A stretch of DNA of 64,000 bases from Sabellastarte sp. h YS-2021 (GCA_964017235.1 OZ024931.1:135906033-135970032); one strand, 5' to 3'. Counted from the stretch's first letter, positions 1 to 13,130 are shown. Program-made: numbers and translations. Notes: a model not told the origin generated them from the sequence alone.

Positions 1-252
1 AGCTATCACATAGTAAAGTTTCGGATCTGTTGCACATTGGATAGCTGAGTAATAGCTACTTTGAAATTCTACAGTTGAGTAAATCCATTGTAACTCCAAA
101 ACTATTGCAGTTACAATATTTTCGTAAAATATGTTGTTCACCTACTTTGTCCTTAGCTATAAGCTGGCATGTAGTTTGGGGTTCTATTGCATGCCATAAG
201 TGAGTAATAGCTATTTTTTAGGCGGGTTGCGTGTAACCAACCCGCCTATTAG

Positions 253-2060
253 ATTGATGTGTCCGACGTCCGTCTGTCCGTCTGTCTGTCTGTCCGTCTG
301 TCCGTCCACATTTTTCGTTTCCGGACTCTAACTTTAAATCGGTTTGACCAATCAAATTCAAACTTCACAGGGAGATAGATCACCATCATAGCTAGGTTCC
401 TTTCGAAATTGGTGAAATTCCGTGTGTTCGTTTGTCCGTTTTTCGTCCGTTTGTCCGTCCATCCATCTGTTTGTCCACATTTTCGTTTCCGGATTCTAAC
501 TTTAAAACGGTTTGACCAATCAAATTCAAACTTCACAGGGAGATAGATCACCATCATAGCTAGGTTCCTTTCGAAATTGGTGAAATTCCGTGTGTTCATT
601 TGTCCGTTTTTTGTCCGTTTGTCTGTCCATCCATCTGTTTGTCCACATTTTCGTTTCCGGACTCTAACTTTAAAACGGTTTGACCAATCAAATTCAAACT
701 TCACAGGGAGATAGATCACCATCATAGCTAGGTTCCTTTCGAAATTGGTGAAATTCCGTGTGTTCATTTGTCCGTTTTTTGTCCGTTTGTCTGTCCATCC
801 ATCTGTTTGTCCACATTTTCGTTTCCGGACTCTAACTTTAAAACGGTTTGACCAATCAAATTCAAACTTCACAGGGAGATAGATCACCATCATAGCTAGG
901 TTCCTTTCGAAATTGGTGAAATTCCGTGTGTTCGTTTGTCCGTTTTTCGTCCGTTTGTCCGTCCATCCATCTGTTTGTCCACATTTTCGTTTCCGGATTC
1001 TAACTTTAAAACGGTTTGACCAATCAAATTCAAACTTCACAGGGAGATAGATCACCATCATAGCTAGGTTCCTTTCGAAATTGGTGAAATTCCGTGTGTT
1101 CATTTGTCCGTTTTTTGTCCGTTTGTCTGTCCATCCATCTGTTTGTCCACATTTTCGTTTCCGGACTCTAACTTTAAAACGGTTTGACCAATCAAATTCA
1201 AACTTCACAGGGAGATAGATCACCATCATAGCTAGGTTCCTTTCGAAATTGGTGAAATTCCGTCTGTTTGTTTGTCCGTTTTTCCATCCGTTTCTTCGTT
1301 TTTGTCCGTTTTTCTGTCCATCCATCTGTCCGTCCACATTTTTGTTTCCGGACTCTAACTCGAAAACGGTTACTCCAATCTAATTCAAACTTCACAGGGA
1401 CATACATCACCATCATAGCTAGGTTCCTTTCGAAATTGGTGTAAATCCGTCCCTTCATTTGTCTTGTTTTTCTGTCCATTTGTTCGTTTTTAGGCGGGTT
1501 GCGTGTAACCAACCCGCCTATTAGATTGATGTGTCCGACGTCCGTCTGTCCGTCCACATTTTCCATTTCCGGACTCTAACTTGAAAACGGTTTGACCAAT
1601 CAAATTCAAACTTGACAGGGACATAGATCAACATGATAGCTAGGTTCCTTTCGATGTTGGTGAAATTCTGTCCATTCGTTTGTCCGTTTTTTGTCCGTAT
1701 GTCTGTCCATCCGTCTGTTTGTCCACATTTTCGTTTCCGGACTCTAACTTGAAAACGGTTTGACCAATCGAATTCAAACTTGATAGGGAGATAGATCTCC
1801 ATCATAGGTAGGTTCCTTTCGATATTGGTGAAATTCCGTCCGTTCATTTGTCTGTTTTTCGTCCGTTTGTCCATCCATCTGTTTGTCTACATTTTCATTT
1901 CCGGACTCTAACTCGAAAATGGTTTGACCAATCGGATTCAAACTTGATAGGGAGATAGATCTCCATCATAGCTAGGTTCCTTTCGAAATTGGTGAAATTG
2001 CGTCTGTTCGTTTGTCTGTTTTTCATCCATTTGTCTGTCCATCTGTCTGTCCGTCCACAT
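253..2060. repeat. 168-bp tandem array inside HLE-3
   Basis: The marker CACCATCATAGCTAGGTTCC occurs at 381, 549, 717, 885, 1053 and 1221, an exact 168-bp period, with more degenerate units out to about 2,060. Each unit has a GTCCGTTT/CCATCCATCTG-rich half and a conserved half containing CGGTTTGACCAATCAAATTC. Because 168 is divisible by 3, the minus strand stays open as a 56-residue repeat; I regard that as a by-product rather than a gene. Confidence 0.9.
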
Positions 2061-2069
2061 TTATCCTGT

Positions 2070-2780
2070 ACATATGGTAAATAATACTATGACTTACATT
2101 TATTTTAATAAATTATCTTTTGTGATTAGGTGCCATGCAATATTATGGTACATTTTGTAAGTATATGCTATAGCCAAATTTCCCAAGTTCTCACTAAAAT
2201 AATTTCACCAAATTTTTTGTTATTACCGTTTCATAGTTTTTACTCTTTACTTTATTATTTTATAGCATATACTTACATTGTTTTGCAGACCCTTATAAAG
2301 ATAAGAAAAGGCACCTAATCATATACACTTTTAGCCAAATGAGTTTATTAGTAAATAATTATAGTTACTAACCAACTAGTATTGAATTCCAAATAATATA
2401 CCATTTCGGTAACACTTTTTGAGGTTCTGCAATGCATGTCAGCAGCACCTCCTCGTGGTTGTACCGGTAACATGAACAGTGATACATTTTTCCATTTGCA
2501 CTAGGTATTGTACAGTTCTTACATTGTCAAAAATGTTTGTTTCTGCATGTATAGTAGTGGTAACTAGTACATAATTTGTAGTGGTTTGGCTTAATGGTCT
2601 TCATTTACTTAGTTTTAGTTCTATATTTATTATAGTATAGATACAATAATGTAACTTAGATTAGAAGTATTACATTTCTTAGCACGTCGAACACATTTAC
2701 CTTAAGTGGGTAACCTAACATTTCTTTCCTTGTTCCTAAATTTAATGAGAGCAGTTGCTAACCTTGTTTCCTGCGTGCGC
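2070..2780. other. AT-rich 3' part of HLE-3, no gene
   Basis: Non-repetitive AT-rich sequence between the 168-bp array and the HLE-3 3' end. A short open stretch at 2130-2318 has no recognisable protein character. Confidence 0.4.
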
Positions 2781-2811
2781 AACCCGCCTTTTGGGGCACC
2801 TCTGACCCTCT

Positions 2812-3400
2812 TGTTTATTAGTAGCAAAATAATGACATAAGTAAATGTCAAATATCTTCAGAAGTATTAAAGTTACAGAATTCTTTTCAAATATGTCATT
2901 CATCTACTTTTTTGAAAGCTATCACATAGTAAAGTTTCAGACCTGTTGCACATTGCATAGCTAAGTAATAGCTACTTTGAAATTGTGACTGTTGAGTAAA
3001 TCCATTGTAACTCCAAAACTATTGCAGTTACAGCTTTTTCTTCAAATATGTTGTTCAGCTACTTTGTCCTTAACTATAAGATGGTATATATTTTGGGGTT
3101 GTATTGCATGCCATAAGTGAGTAATAGCTATTTTCTTATTTGTAGCAAAATAACAACATAAGTAAATGTCAAATATCTTCAAAAGTATTAAAGTTAGGGA
3201 AATATTTTCAAATATGTTATTCATCTAGTTTTTGATAACCTATCACATAGTAAAGTTTCAGACCTGTTGCACATTGGATAGCCGAGTAATAGCTACTTTG
3301 AAATTGTGACTGCAGGGTAAATGCATATAGTTTGGGGTTCTATTGCATGCCATAAGTGAGTAATAGCTATTTTCTTATTTGTGGCAAAATAATGACATAA
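2812..3400. repeat. Composite repeat of about 320 bp in HLE-1a
   Basis: Two related half-units alternate. One contains GATAAGCTATCACATAGTAAAG and CAGACCTGTTGCACATTG; the other contains ACTCCAAAACTATTGCAG and GCCATAAGTGAGTAATAGC. The same unit fills 1-221 (before HLE-3) and 6,690-8,148 (in HLE-1b). Confidence 0.8.
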
Positions 3401-4765
3401 TTTTTCTCAAATAACTGCTTCATCTACTTTTGGGAGAGCTTTCACATGGTGAAATTTCAGACCCGTAGCTAATTATTCACCTACTCAAAATGAGTAAATG
3501 ATAATTATCTCTAAAAGTATTGCGGATATCCAATTTTTATCAAATAACTCATTCATCTACTTTTGGGAGAGCTTTCACATGGTGAAGTTCCAGACCCGTA
3601 GCTAATTACTCACCTACTCAAAATGAGTAAATGTGAGTTATCCCTAAAAGTATTGGGGATATCCAATTTTTCTTAAATAACTCATTCACCTACTTTTGGA
3701 AGAGCTTTCACTTGGTGAAGTTTCAGACCCGTAGCTAATTATTCACCTACTCAAAATGAGTAAATGCTAATTATCTCTAAAAGTATTGCGGATATCCAAT
3801 TTTTATCAAATAACTCATTCATCTACTTTTGGGAGAGCTTTCACATGGTGAAGTTCCAGACCTGTAGCTAATTACTCACCTACTCAAAATGAGTAAATGT
3901 GAATTATCCCTAAAAGTATTGGGGATATCCAATTTTTCTTAAATAACTCATTCACCTACTTTTGGAAGAGCTTTCACTTGGTGAAGTTTCAGACCCGTAG
4001 CTAATTATTCACCTACTCAAAATGAGTAAATGCTAATTATCTCTAAAAGTATTGTGGATATCCAATTTTTATCAAATTACTCGTTCATCTACTTTTGGGA
4101 GAGCTTTCACATGGTGAAGTTCCAGACCCGTAGCTAATTACTCACCTACTCAAAATGAGTAAATGTGAATTTTCTGTAAAAGTATTGCCGATATCCAATT
4201 TTTCTCAACTCATTCACCTACTTTTGGGAGAGCTTTTACTTGGTGAGGTTTCAGACCCATAGCTAATTATTCACCTACTGAAAATGAGTAAATGCTAATT
4301 ATCTCTAAAAGTATTGCGGATATCCAATTTTTATCAAATAACTCATTCATCTACTTTTGGGAGGGCTTTCACATGGTGAAGTTCCAGACCCGTAGCTAAT
4401 TACTCACCTACTGAAAATGAGTAAATGTGAATCATCTCTAAAAGTATTTCAGGTAGCCAACTTTTATCAAATAACTCATTCACCTACTTTTGGGAGAGCT
4501 TTCACTTGGTGAATTTTCAGAGCCGTAGCAAATTATTCACCTCCTCAAAATGAGTAAATGCTAATTATCTCTAAAAGTATTGCGGGTATCCAATTTTTAT
4601 CAAATTACTCGTTCATCTACTTTTGGGAGAGCTTTCACATGGTGAAGTTCCAGACCTGTAGCTAATTACTCACCTACTCAAAATGAGTAACTGCATATTA
4701 TCACTAAAAGTATTGCAGATAGCCAATATTTCTCAAATAACTCATTCACCTACATTTTGGAGAGC
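3400..4765. repeat. 133-bp tandem array in HLE-1a
   Basis: CTACTCAAAATGAGTAAATG recurs at 3481, 3614, 3747, 3880 and 4013, an exact 133-bp period, then continues with small indels to about 4,765 (roughly 10 units). Alternate units differ in a paired way (CTAATTATTC versus CTAATTACTC), suggesting growth as a 266-bp dimer. Confidence 0.9.
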
Positions 4766-4951
4766 TTTCACATGCTAATTTTTTTTAATGAATTTTTTAA
4801 ATAATTTTTAATGCATTAAAATTCATGAAATCATGCACTAAATCAATTATAACTTGAAAAGTATTACATTTAGAGCACCTTGTTAAAATATGTTATCTTT
4901 GGTACATCTAATTTATATGGCGGGAGATAAATGCATGCGTCAGAATGCTTG

Positions 4952-5454
4952 TTTGGAGATATTTTCACACTTAATGCATGGAAACTATATATAAAATGGC
5001 TTTGGAGGTTGAGTACATGATGGAGTACCAGCATCCAGTTTGTTGACCTTGGCTATTGTTTTCAAGGTCACCTTAGGCCTACTAAAATAACTCAAAATGA
5101 TACATTAGACTGTGAGGCCAGATACCTTTTACCGCTCTAACAAAAAAAATATTATACCTAGCCTTCTCAAATTTTCAGGATATATTCATAACCATAAAAT
5201 CTTGCCTGGGAATTTTTTGGCCTCATTTTGAGAAACAAGATGGCTGCCAGGGAAATTTATTCAACTTAAAGCAAGGACTTTTGTTTGCCTTCTAGAGCAA
5301 AGGGTATTATAGGTAGAGATCTCAAATTATGTTCTGCATTACAACATCTTGACTGGAAATATTTTCGGCCTCAGAATATGTTCCGCATTACAAAATCTTG
5401 ACTGGAAATATTGTCGGCCTCATTTTGAAAAACAAAATGGCCGCCATGGGCGTT
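4952..5454. other. Unassigned spacer with a short duplication
   Basis: No coding signal. A stretch containing TCTTGACTGGAAATATT and CGGCCTCA occurs twice between about 5,330 and 5,430, and phrases such as AACAAGATGGCTGCC and AAATGGCCGCCATGG recall internal units of the HLE families. It is probably old repeat debris. Confidence 0.4.
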
Positions 5455-6340
5455 TTTTTTTTCAGTCATGAAAAGTGCTTATAACTCGCTTATTATTGGT
5501 CCTAGAGGTTTGGGATGGTAAACCAACCTATAGGAAATCATGGGCTGGGAATCTTTTGGTGTGGTCAGATTTGACCTTGGACCCCTTCTTCGAGGTCAAA
5601 CGAGGATAGCCAAACTTAAAAGTGCTTATAACTCGCTTATTGTTGGTCGTACAGGTTTGGGATGGTAAACCAACTTGTAGAAACTCATGGGCTAAGAATC
5701 TTTTGATGTGGTCAGATTTGACCTTTGACCCCTCCTTCAAGGTCAAACGAGGATAGCCAAACTTAAAAGTGCTTATAACTCACTTATTATTGGTCGTTCA
5801 GGTTTGGGATGGTAAACCAACTTATAGGAAATCATGGGCCGGGAATCTTCTGGTGTGGTCAGATTTGACCTTGGACCCTCCTTCAAGGTCAAACGAGGAT
5901 AGCCAAACTTAAAATGCTTATAACTCGCTCATTATTGGTCCTAGAGGTTTGGGATGGTAAACCAACCTATAGGAAATCATGGGCTGGGAATCTTTTGGTG
6001 TGGTCAGATTTGACCTTGGACCCCTTCTTCGAGGTCAAACGAGGATAGCCAAACTTAAAAGTGCTTATAACTCGCTTATTGTTGGTCGTACAGGTTTGGG
6101 ATGGTAAACCAACTTGTAGAAACTCATGGGCTAAGAATCTTTTGATGTGGTCAGATTTGACCTTGGACCCCTCCTTCAAGGTCAAATGAGGATAGCCAAA
6201 CTTAAAAGTGCTTATAACTCGCTTATTATTGGTCGTACAGGTTTGGGATGGTAAACCAACTTATATCTCGCTTATTATTGGTCCTAGAAGTTTGCAATGT
6301 GAAACCAACCTATAGGAAATCATGGGCTGGGAATCTTTTG
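5455..6340. repeat. 147-bp tandem array
   Basis: GTGCTTATAACTCGCTTATT recurs at 5475, 5622, 5769, 5914, 6061 and 6208, giving a 147-bp period with one 2-bp loss. The unit includes GGTTTGGGATGGTAAACCAA, TGTGGTCAGATTTGACCTTG and AAGGTCAAACGAGGATAGCC. Two triplets of units are nearly identical, so a block of about 440 bp was duplicated. A short second locus lies at 15,175-15,535. Confidence 0.9.
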
Positions 6341-6689
6341 ATGTGGGGAAAAGTAAGGGCACCACAGGCATTACAACACACAAACAGCATCTAAATCAAC
6401 TGTTGTGTATATATAACATTATTATCTCCCGCCGGGCTTTAGCCCGGGAGGGAGATTATGAAATGATGCCTGTGTGTGCGTGCGTGCGTGCGTTAGTTAG
6501 TCACGCAGATTTCTCCAAAACTACTACAGCTACAGTTTTTTTGTAAATTAATTGTCCCAATGAATTTTCACGCCCTCGAAAATTTTTTTGGTTTTATGGA
6601 CTTAGGCCTAAAGATAAATGAGTAATAGCAATCTTAGCTACTTGGAGTAAAGGGCTCATAACTCAAAAACTATTGCAGTTACAACTTTT

Positions 6690-8148
6690 TCTTCAAATAT
6701 GTTGTTCAGCTACTTTGTCCTTAGCTATAAGATGGTACATAGTTTGGGGTCCCACTGCATGCCGTAAGTGAGTAATAGCTATTTTCTTATTTGTAGCAAA
6801 ATAATGACATAAGTAAATGTCAAATATCTTCAAAAGTATTAAAGTTAGGGAATTCTTTTGAAATATGTTGTTCATCTACTTTTTGATAAGCTATCACATA
6901 GTAAAGTTTCAGATCTGTTGCACATTGGATAGCTGAGTAATAGCTACTTTGAAATTCGACAGTTGAGTAAATCCATTGTAACTCCAAAACTAGTGCAGTT
7001 AGAGTATTTTCCTAAAATATGTTGTTCAGCTACTTTGTCCTTAACTATAAGATGGCATATAGTTTGGGGTTCTGTTGCATGCCATAAGTGAGTAATAGCT
7101 ATTTTCTTATTTGTAGCAAAATAATGACATAAGTAAATGTCAAATATCTTCAAGTATTAAAATTAGGGAATTCTTTTCAAATATGTTATTCATCTAGTTT
7201 TTGATAAGCTATCACATAGTAAAGTTTCAGACCTGTTGCACATTGGATAGCTGAGTAATAGCTACTTTGAAATTGTGACTGTTGAGTAAATCCATTGTAA
7301 CTCCAAAACTATTGCAGTTAGAGTATTTTCCTAAAATATGTTATTCAGCTACTTTGTCCTTAACTATAAGATGGCATACAGTTTGGGATTCTATTGCATG
7401 CCATAAGTGAGTAATAGCTATTTCCTTATTTGAAGCAAAATAATGACATGAGTAAATTTCAAATATCTTCAAAAGTATTAAAATTAGGGAATTCTTTTCA
7501 AATATGTTATTCATCTAGTTTTTGATAAGCTATCACATAGTAAAGTTTCAGACCTGTTGCACATTGGATAGCTGAGTAATAGCTACTTTGAAATTGTGAC
7601 TGTTGAGTAAATCCATTGTAACTCCAAAACTATTGCAGTTAGAGTATTTTCCTAAAATATGTTATTCAGCTACTTTTTTCTTAACTATAAGATGGCATAT
7701 AGTTTGGGGTTCTGTTGCATGCCATAAGTGAGTAATAGCTATTTTCTTATTTGTAGCAAAATAACAACATAAGTAAATTACAAATATCTTCAAAAGTATT
7801 CAAGTTAGGGAAATATTTTCAAATATGTTATTCATCTAGTTTTTGATGAGCTATCAGATAGTAAAGCTGCAAACCTGTTGCACACTGGACAGCTGAGTAA
7901 TAGCTACTTTGAAATTGTGACTGTTGAGTAAATCCATTGTAACTAAAAAACTACTGCAGTTACAGGATTTTCCTAAAATAATTTGTTCAGCTACTTTTTC
8001 CTTAACTATAAGATGGCATTTCGTTTGGGGTTCCATTGCATGTCATAAGTGAGCAATAGCTATTTTCTTATTTGTAGCAAAATTATGATGGAAATAAATG
8101 TCAAATACCTTCACAAGTACCAAAGTTAGGCAAATCTTTTCATTTGTT
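6690..8148. repeat. Repeat of about 320 bp in HLE-1b
   Basis: The same composite unit as in HLE-1a, about 4.5 copies. The phrase CATAAGTGAGTAATAGCTATT recurs at roughly 319-321-bp steps. Open stretches on the minus strand (for example 6693-6875, 6944-7153) are products of the repeat. Confidence 0.85.
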
Positions 8149-8149
8149 A

Positions 8150-11100
8150 TTATATCCCCAGACGAAAGTCGGGGATATATTGGATTCAGGTCCGTCGCGC
8201 CGCCGCCGCCGCCGCCGCCGCCGTAGAAATTTCCTTGTGGACGCGATAACTCAAAAACAAATTAATATTTTTTTTTCAAACTTGGTACACATGTTAAGGG
8301 TGCCCAAAGGAAGATCCCTATTTTAAGGTGACCTTAAACTCCCAGTAAAAAAGAACTTATGGCCACCTTAAGGTCAGAAATTGGACTTTTGGCCACTTAG
8401 AGCCCTGTAGGTCACAAACTATGATGCTCAGCTGGCTGAAATTTTACCTGACAACACATTAATATGTTCTTAGTACATGTGCCGAAAATCATGACTTTAA
8501 GTTGAGGAGAAAATTGTGTTTGAGGCCCATAAATACCCCCACTTAGGGATTTTTTGCTATACTTTACACATATTTTGCCCTATAATTTGGAAGTGGTAAT
8601 TCTGATGAGTCTCAAACTGCGCTAGGTATAACTTTGATATGTAATCCTTGTCTGTAGAAAATTTTAGGGCTGTAGGTTTACCCAAAGGGGTCGACTTAAG
8701 GTCTCAAAAGTGCCCACAGAGACCCAATTTATGCACTTTTTGCCACTTTCAAGCACTGTAGCTTTCAAACTATGTCTCTCATCTAAGTTAAATATCATCT
8801 GGGAATATATCTATGTGTTTTCTTATATGTGCCCCAACATTTAGGCCTTTAATAGACAGTTAACCTGTGTATCAGGACCATAAACACCCACCCGAGTGAC
8901 CCTTATAAGACATTTTTCACATCTTTTTCCCTGTAACTTGGAAATGGTAAGTCTGAGAAGTTTCAAACTGTATTAGATATATATTCTGTGTGTAATCTTA
9001 GTATGTAACAGATTTTAAGTCTGAAGCTTTAATTTTGAAGGTCAAATTGAGGTCTCTAAAAGGCTCCCAAAGACCCAATATTTGGACTTTTTGCTACTTT
9101 TAAGCCCTGTGACTGTCAAACTATGTGACTGATAGAGCTCAAATCCTATCTGAGAAGATATTAGTATGTTATCTTTATATGTGCCAAAAATTAAGGCTTT
9201 AAGAAGACATTTAACCTGTGTATGAGGACCATAAATCCCCACCCGAGTGAGCATTTTTAGACATTTTTCACATATTTTTCCCTGTAACTTGGAAATGGTA
9301 AGTCTAAGAAGTTTCAAACTGTATTAGATGCATATTCTATGTGTAATCTTAGTATGTGACAAATTTTAAGTCTGAAGCTTTAATTTGAAGGCCACATTTA
9401 GGTTTCTAGAAGGCCCCATAAAGACCCAGTATTTGGACTTTTTGCCAATTTTAAGGCCTGTGACTGTTAAACTATGTGACTGATAGAGCTGAAATCTCAT
9501 CTGGGAATACATTATTATGGTTTTTTTACATGTGCCAAAAATCAAGGCTTCAAGTAGACATTTAACCTGTGTATGAGGACCTTAAACACCCACCTGAGTG
9601 ACCCTTTTAAGACATTTTTCACATATTTTGCTCTGTAACTTGGAAATGGTAAGTCTGAGAAGTTTCAAACTTTATTAGATACATATTCTATGTGTAATCT
9701 TAGTATGTAACAAATTTTAAGTCTGAAGCTTTAATTTGAAAGCCACATCGAGATCTCTAAAAGGCCCACAATGACCCAATATTTGGACTTTTTACCACCT
9801 TTAAGCCCTGTAACTGTTAAACTATGTGATTGATGGAGCTGAAATCCCATCTGGGAATGCATTATTATGTCCTTTTTACATATGCCGAAAATCAAGGTTT
9901 TTAGTAGACATTTAACCTGTGTATGAGGGCCATAGACACTCGCCCAAGTGCCTTTTTTGACATTTTTTCCGTATTTTGCCCTGTTATTTGGAAATGCTTA
10001 GTGTGACAAGTCTTAAACTGTATTATATATAATTTTTGTTTGTTATGTATGTCCCCCAAAAAGTTTCAGATCTGTAGTTTAATTGCTAAGGTCTCTTTAA
10101 CAATTGTAAAATGCCCACAGAAACCCAATTTATGGATATTATGCCACTTTAAAGCCCAGTAACTGTCAAACTATGTGGGTTATAGAGCTGAAATCTTTGA
10201 ATTTTTAAAAGGAAATGCCTGTCTATTTAAATTTTGAATATTAATAATGTTATGGCTATCTTAGTCTTTTAAGAACTTATTTTTGTGTGTTATACCTCTG
10301 CTTGCTGAGTTTTTCTCTTTTTAAAATGAAACTGGTTAAACATATTCAAGTAGACAAAATGGACACTTTAAGTGAGCTTTAAGTCCCAATATTAATGAAA
10401 TTATATCCTTATGTAGTAAAACTAGGGGATTTTTAACCCTCAACTAGCCCAGTTTTATTCAACTTGCCTCAGTTAATTTTGGCACAGCTCCTACAGTTAT
10501 GAACTCATTTCAGTTGATAATCACATACTTAAAATTCTCAATTCTTTTTGTATTTGAGTACCCCTTTTATATAGATTGTTTGTTTACCATTTATGCTCAA
10601 CCCACACCCCCCACCCGGATTCCCCCCACCCACCTCTGGGACCTCCAGCTATATTGAGTGACACTAAATAAACAAAGGTATTTAGTGATATCAGATGAGA
10701 AACAAAGAACTCAATGGGGTTGCAGATCTTGTGTAATAGTGAGAGAGGTGTGGAGAAGGGGAGAGGGGTGGGGGTGGGAGGTGGTGGGCTTCATTACATA
10801 TAACACAAAGGGGAGTCAGAACTGAGATTGTGTCACATATTTAGGTTGCATATATATGGACCACATATATAGGTATAGAGGAAATGAATAACTGAAAACA
10901 ATTTGCAAATTCTAAAAATAATATAATAAAATAATAATATAAATAATTTTTTTTTAAATAATATTTTATTTCTGAACAAATATAGAAACAGATATGCGCT
11001 TTTGGGATTATGAATTTTAGAATGGACATTGAATCATCAATCATTTAAATACTTTGAAGGAAGATTGAAAAATATGATGAGTTGAGTTAAAAATAATATT

Positions 11101-11420
11101 TTATTTGTCAACAAATATAGAAACAGATATGCTCTTTTGGGATTATTAATTTAGAATGGACATTCAATCATCAATCATTTAAATACTTTGAAAATAGGTT
11201 TAGAGTTATCATTGCAGGAAGATTGAAAATATAATTTGAGGTATGTATTCGGCGTCTGGGGATACACCATCTTCCTTGGGGAGATATAAACAGAGTAGAT
11301 TGATGTGCTGAAGTTCATATAATAATGGGTAATTATGTTTTAAAAAATTCCCGATCAAAACCTGTGGCGTGAGTGATGACCTGTCTGGGGATATGTTGGC
11401 GCCGAGTTGGCCCAATCTAG
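8150..11420 (+). mobile_element. HLE-2a: Helitron-like element nested in HLE-1b
   Basis: The 5' palindrome is ATATCCCCAGAC-GAAA-GTCGGGGATAT followed by a GCC microsatellite. The 3' end has GTCTGGGGATAT, then a hairpin TTGGCGCC-GAGTT-GGCCCAA, then TCTAG. The flanks TGTTA and TTCATCTAG rebuild the HLE-1 repeat unit, so insertion is between A/T or T/T with no target duplication. The CTAG end after a hairpin is the classic Helitron 3' signature (CTRR). The interior has four degenerate repeats of about 360 bp containing AACTTGGAAATGGTAAGTCT. There is no coding capacity. Confidence 0.78.
8198..8224. repeat. GCC trinucleotide microsatellite in HLE-2a
   Basis: Nine or so GCC units just after the 5' palindrome. 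The HLE-2b copy has an expanded version at 35440-35488, so the tract length differs between otherwise near-identical copies. Confidence 0.9.
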
Positions 11421-11499
11421 TTCATCTAGTTTTTCAAAACCTTACTTTCCTGTGTCCTTTATATTTTTGTTGCTTTTGCAGATGTAGGTCAATAGCTAA

Positions 11500-13130
11500 G
11501 TGAGTAGATAACTGTGCAAGAGCTACTAAAATGAGTAAATGTCTTTTATCTCTAAAAATATTATAGGTAGGCAATTTCTTCTAAATAAGTCATTCACCTA
11601 CTTTTGTGTGATCTACCACATAGTGAAGTTGCAGAACTGTAGCTCTTTGGATAGCTGAGTAATAGCTACCAAAATGAGTAAATGTCTTTTATCTCTAAAA
11701 AATATTACACATAGGCAATTTCTTCTAAATAAGTCATTCACCTACTTTTGGGTGATCTACCACATAGTGAAGTTGCAGAACTGTAGCTCTTTGGATAGCT
11801 GAGTAATAGCTACTAAAATGAGTAAATGTCTTTTATCTCTAAAAGTATTACAGGTAGGCAATTTCTCCTAAATAAGTCATTCACCTACTTTTGGGTGATC
11901 TACAGCATAGTGAAGTTGCAGAACTGTAGCTCTTTGGATAGCTGAGTAATAGCTACCAAAATGAGTAATTGTCTTTTATCTCTAAAAGTATTACACATAG
12001 GCAATTTCTTGTAAATAAGTCATTCACCTACTTTTGTGTGATCTACCACATAGTGAAGTTGCAGAACTGTAGCTCTTTCGATAGCTGAGTAATAGCTACT
12101 AAAATGAGTAAATGTCTTTTATCTCTAAGAGTATTACAGGTAGGCAATTTCTTCTAAATAAGTCATTCACCTACTTTTGGGTGATCTACCACATAGTGAA
12201 GTTGCAGAACTGTAGCTCTTTGGATAACTGAGTAATAGCTACTAAAATGAGCAAATGTCTTTTATCTCTAAAAGTATTACAGGTAGGCAATTTCTTCTAA
12301 ATAAGTCATTCACGTACTTTTGGGTGATCTACCACATAATGAAGTTGCAGAACTGTAGCTCTTTAGATAGCTGAGTAATAGTTACTAAAATGAGTAAATG
12401 TCTTTTATCTCTAAAAGTATTACAGGTAGGCAATTTCTTCGAAATAAGTCATTCAAGTACTTTTGGGTGATCTACCACATAGTGAAGTTGCAGAACTGTA
12501 GCTCTTTGGATCGCTGAGTAATAGCTACTAAAATGAGTAAATGTCTTTTATCTCTAAAAGTATTTACAGGTAGGCAATTTCTTCTAAATAAGTCATTCAC
12601 CTACTGTTGGGTGATCTACCACATAGTGAAGTTGCAGAATTGTAGCTCTTTGGATAGCTGAGTAATAGCTACCAAAATGAGTAAATGTCTTTTATCTCTA
12701 AAAATATTACACATAGGCAAAATAAGTCATTCACCTACTTTTGTGTGATCTACCACATAGTGAAGTTGCAGAACTGTAGCTCTTTGGATCGCTGAGTAAT
12801 AGCTACTAAAATGAGTAAATGTCTTTTATCTCTAAAAGTATTACAGGTAGGCAATTTCTTCTAAATAAGTCATTCACCTACTTTTGGGTGATCTACCACA
12901 TAGTGAAGTTGCAGAACTGTAGCTCTTTGGATGGCAGAGTAATAGCCACTAAAATGAGTAAATATCTTTTATCTCTAAAAGTGTTACAGATAGGCGATTT
13001 CTTCTAAATACGTCCTTACCTACTTTGGGTTGATCTACTGCATAATAAAGTTGCAGAACTGTAGCTCTTTCGATAGCAGAGTAATAGCTACTAAAGTGAG
13101 TAAATGCCTTTTCCCTTTAAAAGTATTGCA
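11500..13130. repeat. 143-bp tandem array in HLE-1b
   Basis: About 11 units; the phrase ATAGCTGAGTAATAGCTAC occurs at 11651, 11795 and 11938 and continues at 143-144-bp steps. The unit also has GTGATCTACCACATAGTGAAG and ATGTCTTTTATCTCTAAAAG. It occupies the place that the related 133-bp array has in HLE-1a. Confidence 0.9.

Larger units (their letters stand above)
222..2811 (+). mobile_element. HLE-3: hairpin-capped Helitron-like element nested in HLE-1a
   Basis: The 5' end is a palindrome, AGGCGGGTT then GCGTGTA then the inverse AACCCGCCT (223-252), followed by a CCGTCTGT-type microsatellite. The 3' end at about 2,775-2,811 carries GCGCAACCCGCC, an inverted copy of the 5' arm, then a GC-rich stretch and CTCTTG before TTT. 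The flanks GCTATTTT and TTATTAGTAGCAAAAT rebuild the HLE-1 internal unit found elsewhere, so this is an insertion into HLE-1a. The 5' palindrome reappears at 1492-1520 inside the element, an internal duplication of the head. Confidence 0.65.
1..4951 (+). mobile_element. HLE-1a: Helitron/Helentron-like element, 5' end outside the window
   Basis: The 3' end at 4917-4951 reads GGCGGGAGATA, then a small GCAT...ATGC hairpin, then CTTG before T. The same end closes HLE-1b at 13254. Its interior is a long run of related repeats (1-221, 2812-4765). HLE-3 lies inside it. The family has no coding frame of its own here, so it is a non-autonomous element. The Helentron assignment is inference from end structure and T-rich insertion sites. 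Confidence 0.6.

Noticed and set aside
249-1337. Minus-strand frame of 362 codons as a repeat protein gene
   Set aside because: It is fully explained by a 168-bp tandem array whose period is a multiple of three inside a mobile element; no start context or domain.
3400-4765. CRISPR-like array
   Set aside because: Whole 133-bp units are repeated without unique spacers and the context is eukaryotic; it is a tandem satellite.
8144-8326. Arg-rich 60-codon frame, and the similar proline-rich frame at 35180-35491
   Set aside because: Both are translations of the GCC microsatellite at the start of HLE-2.
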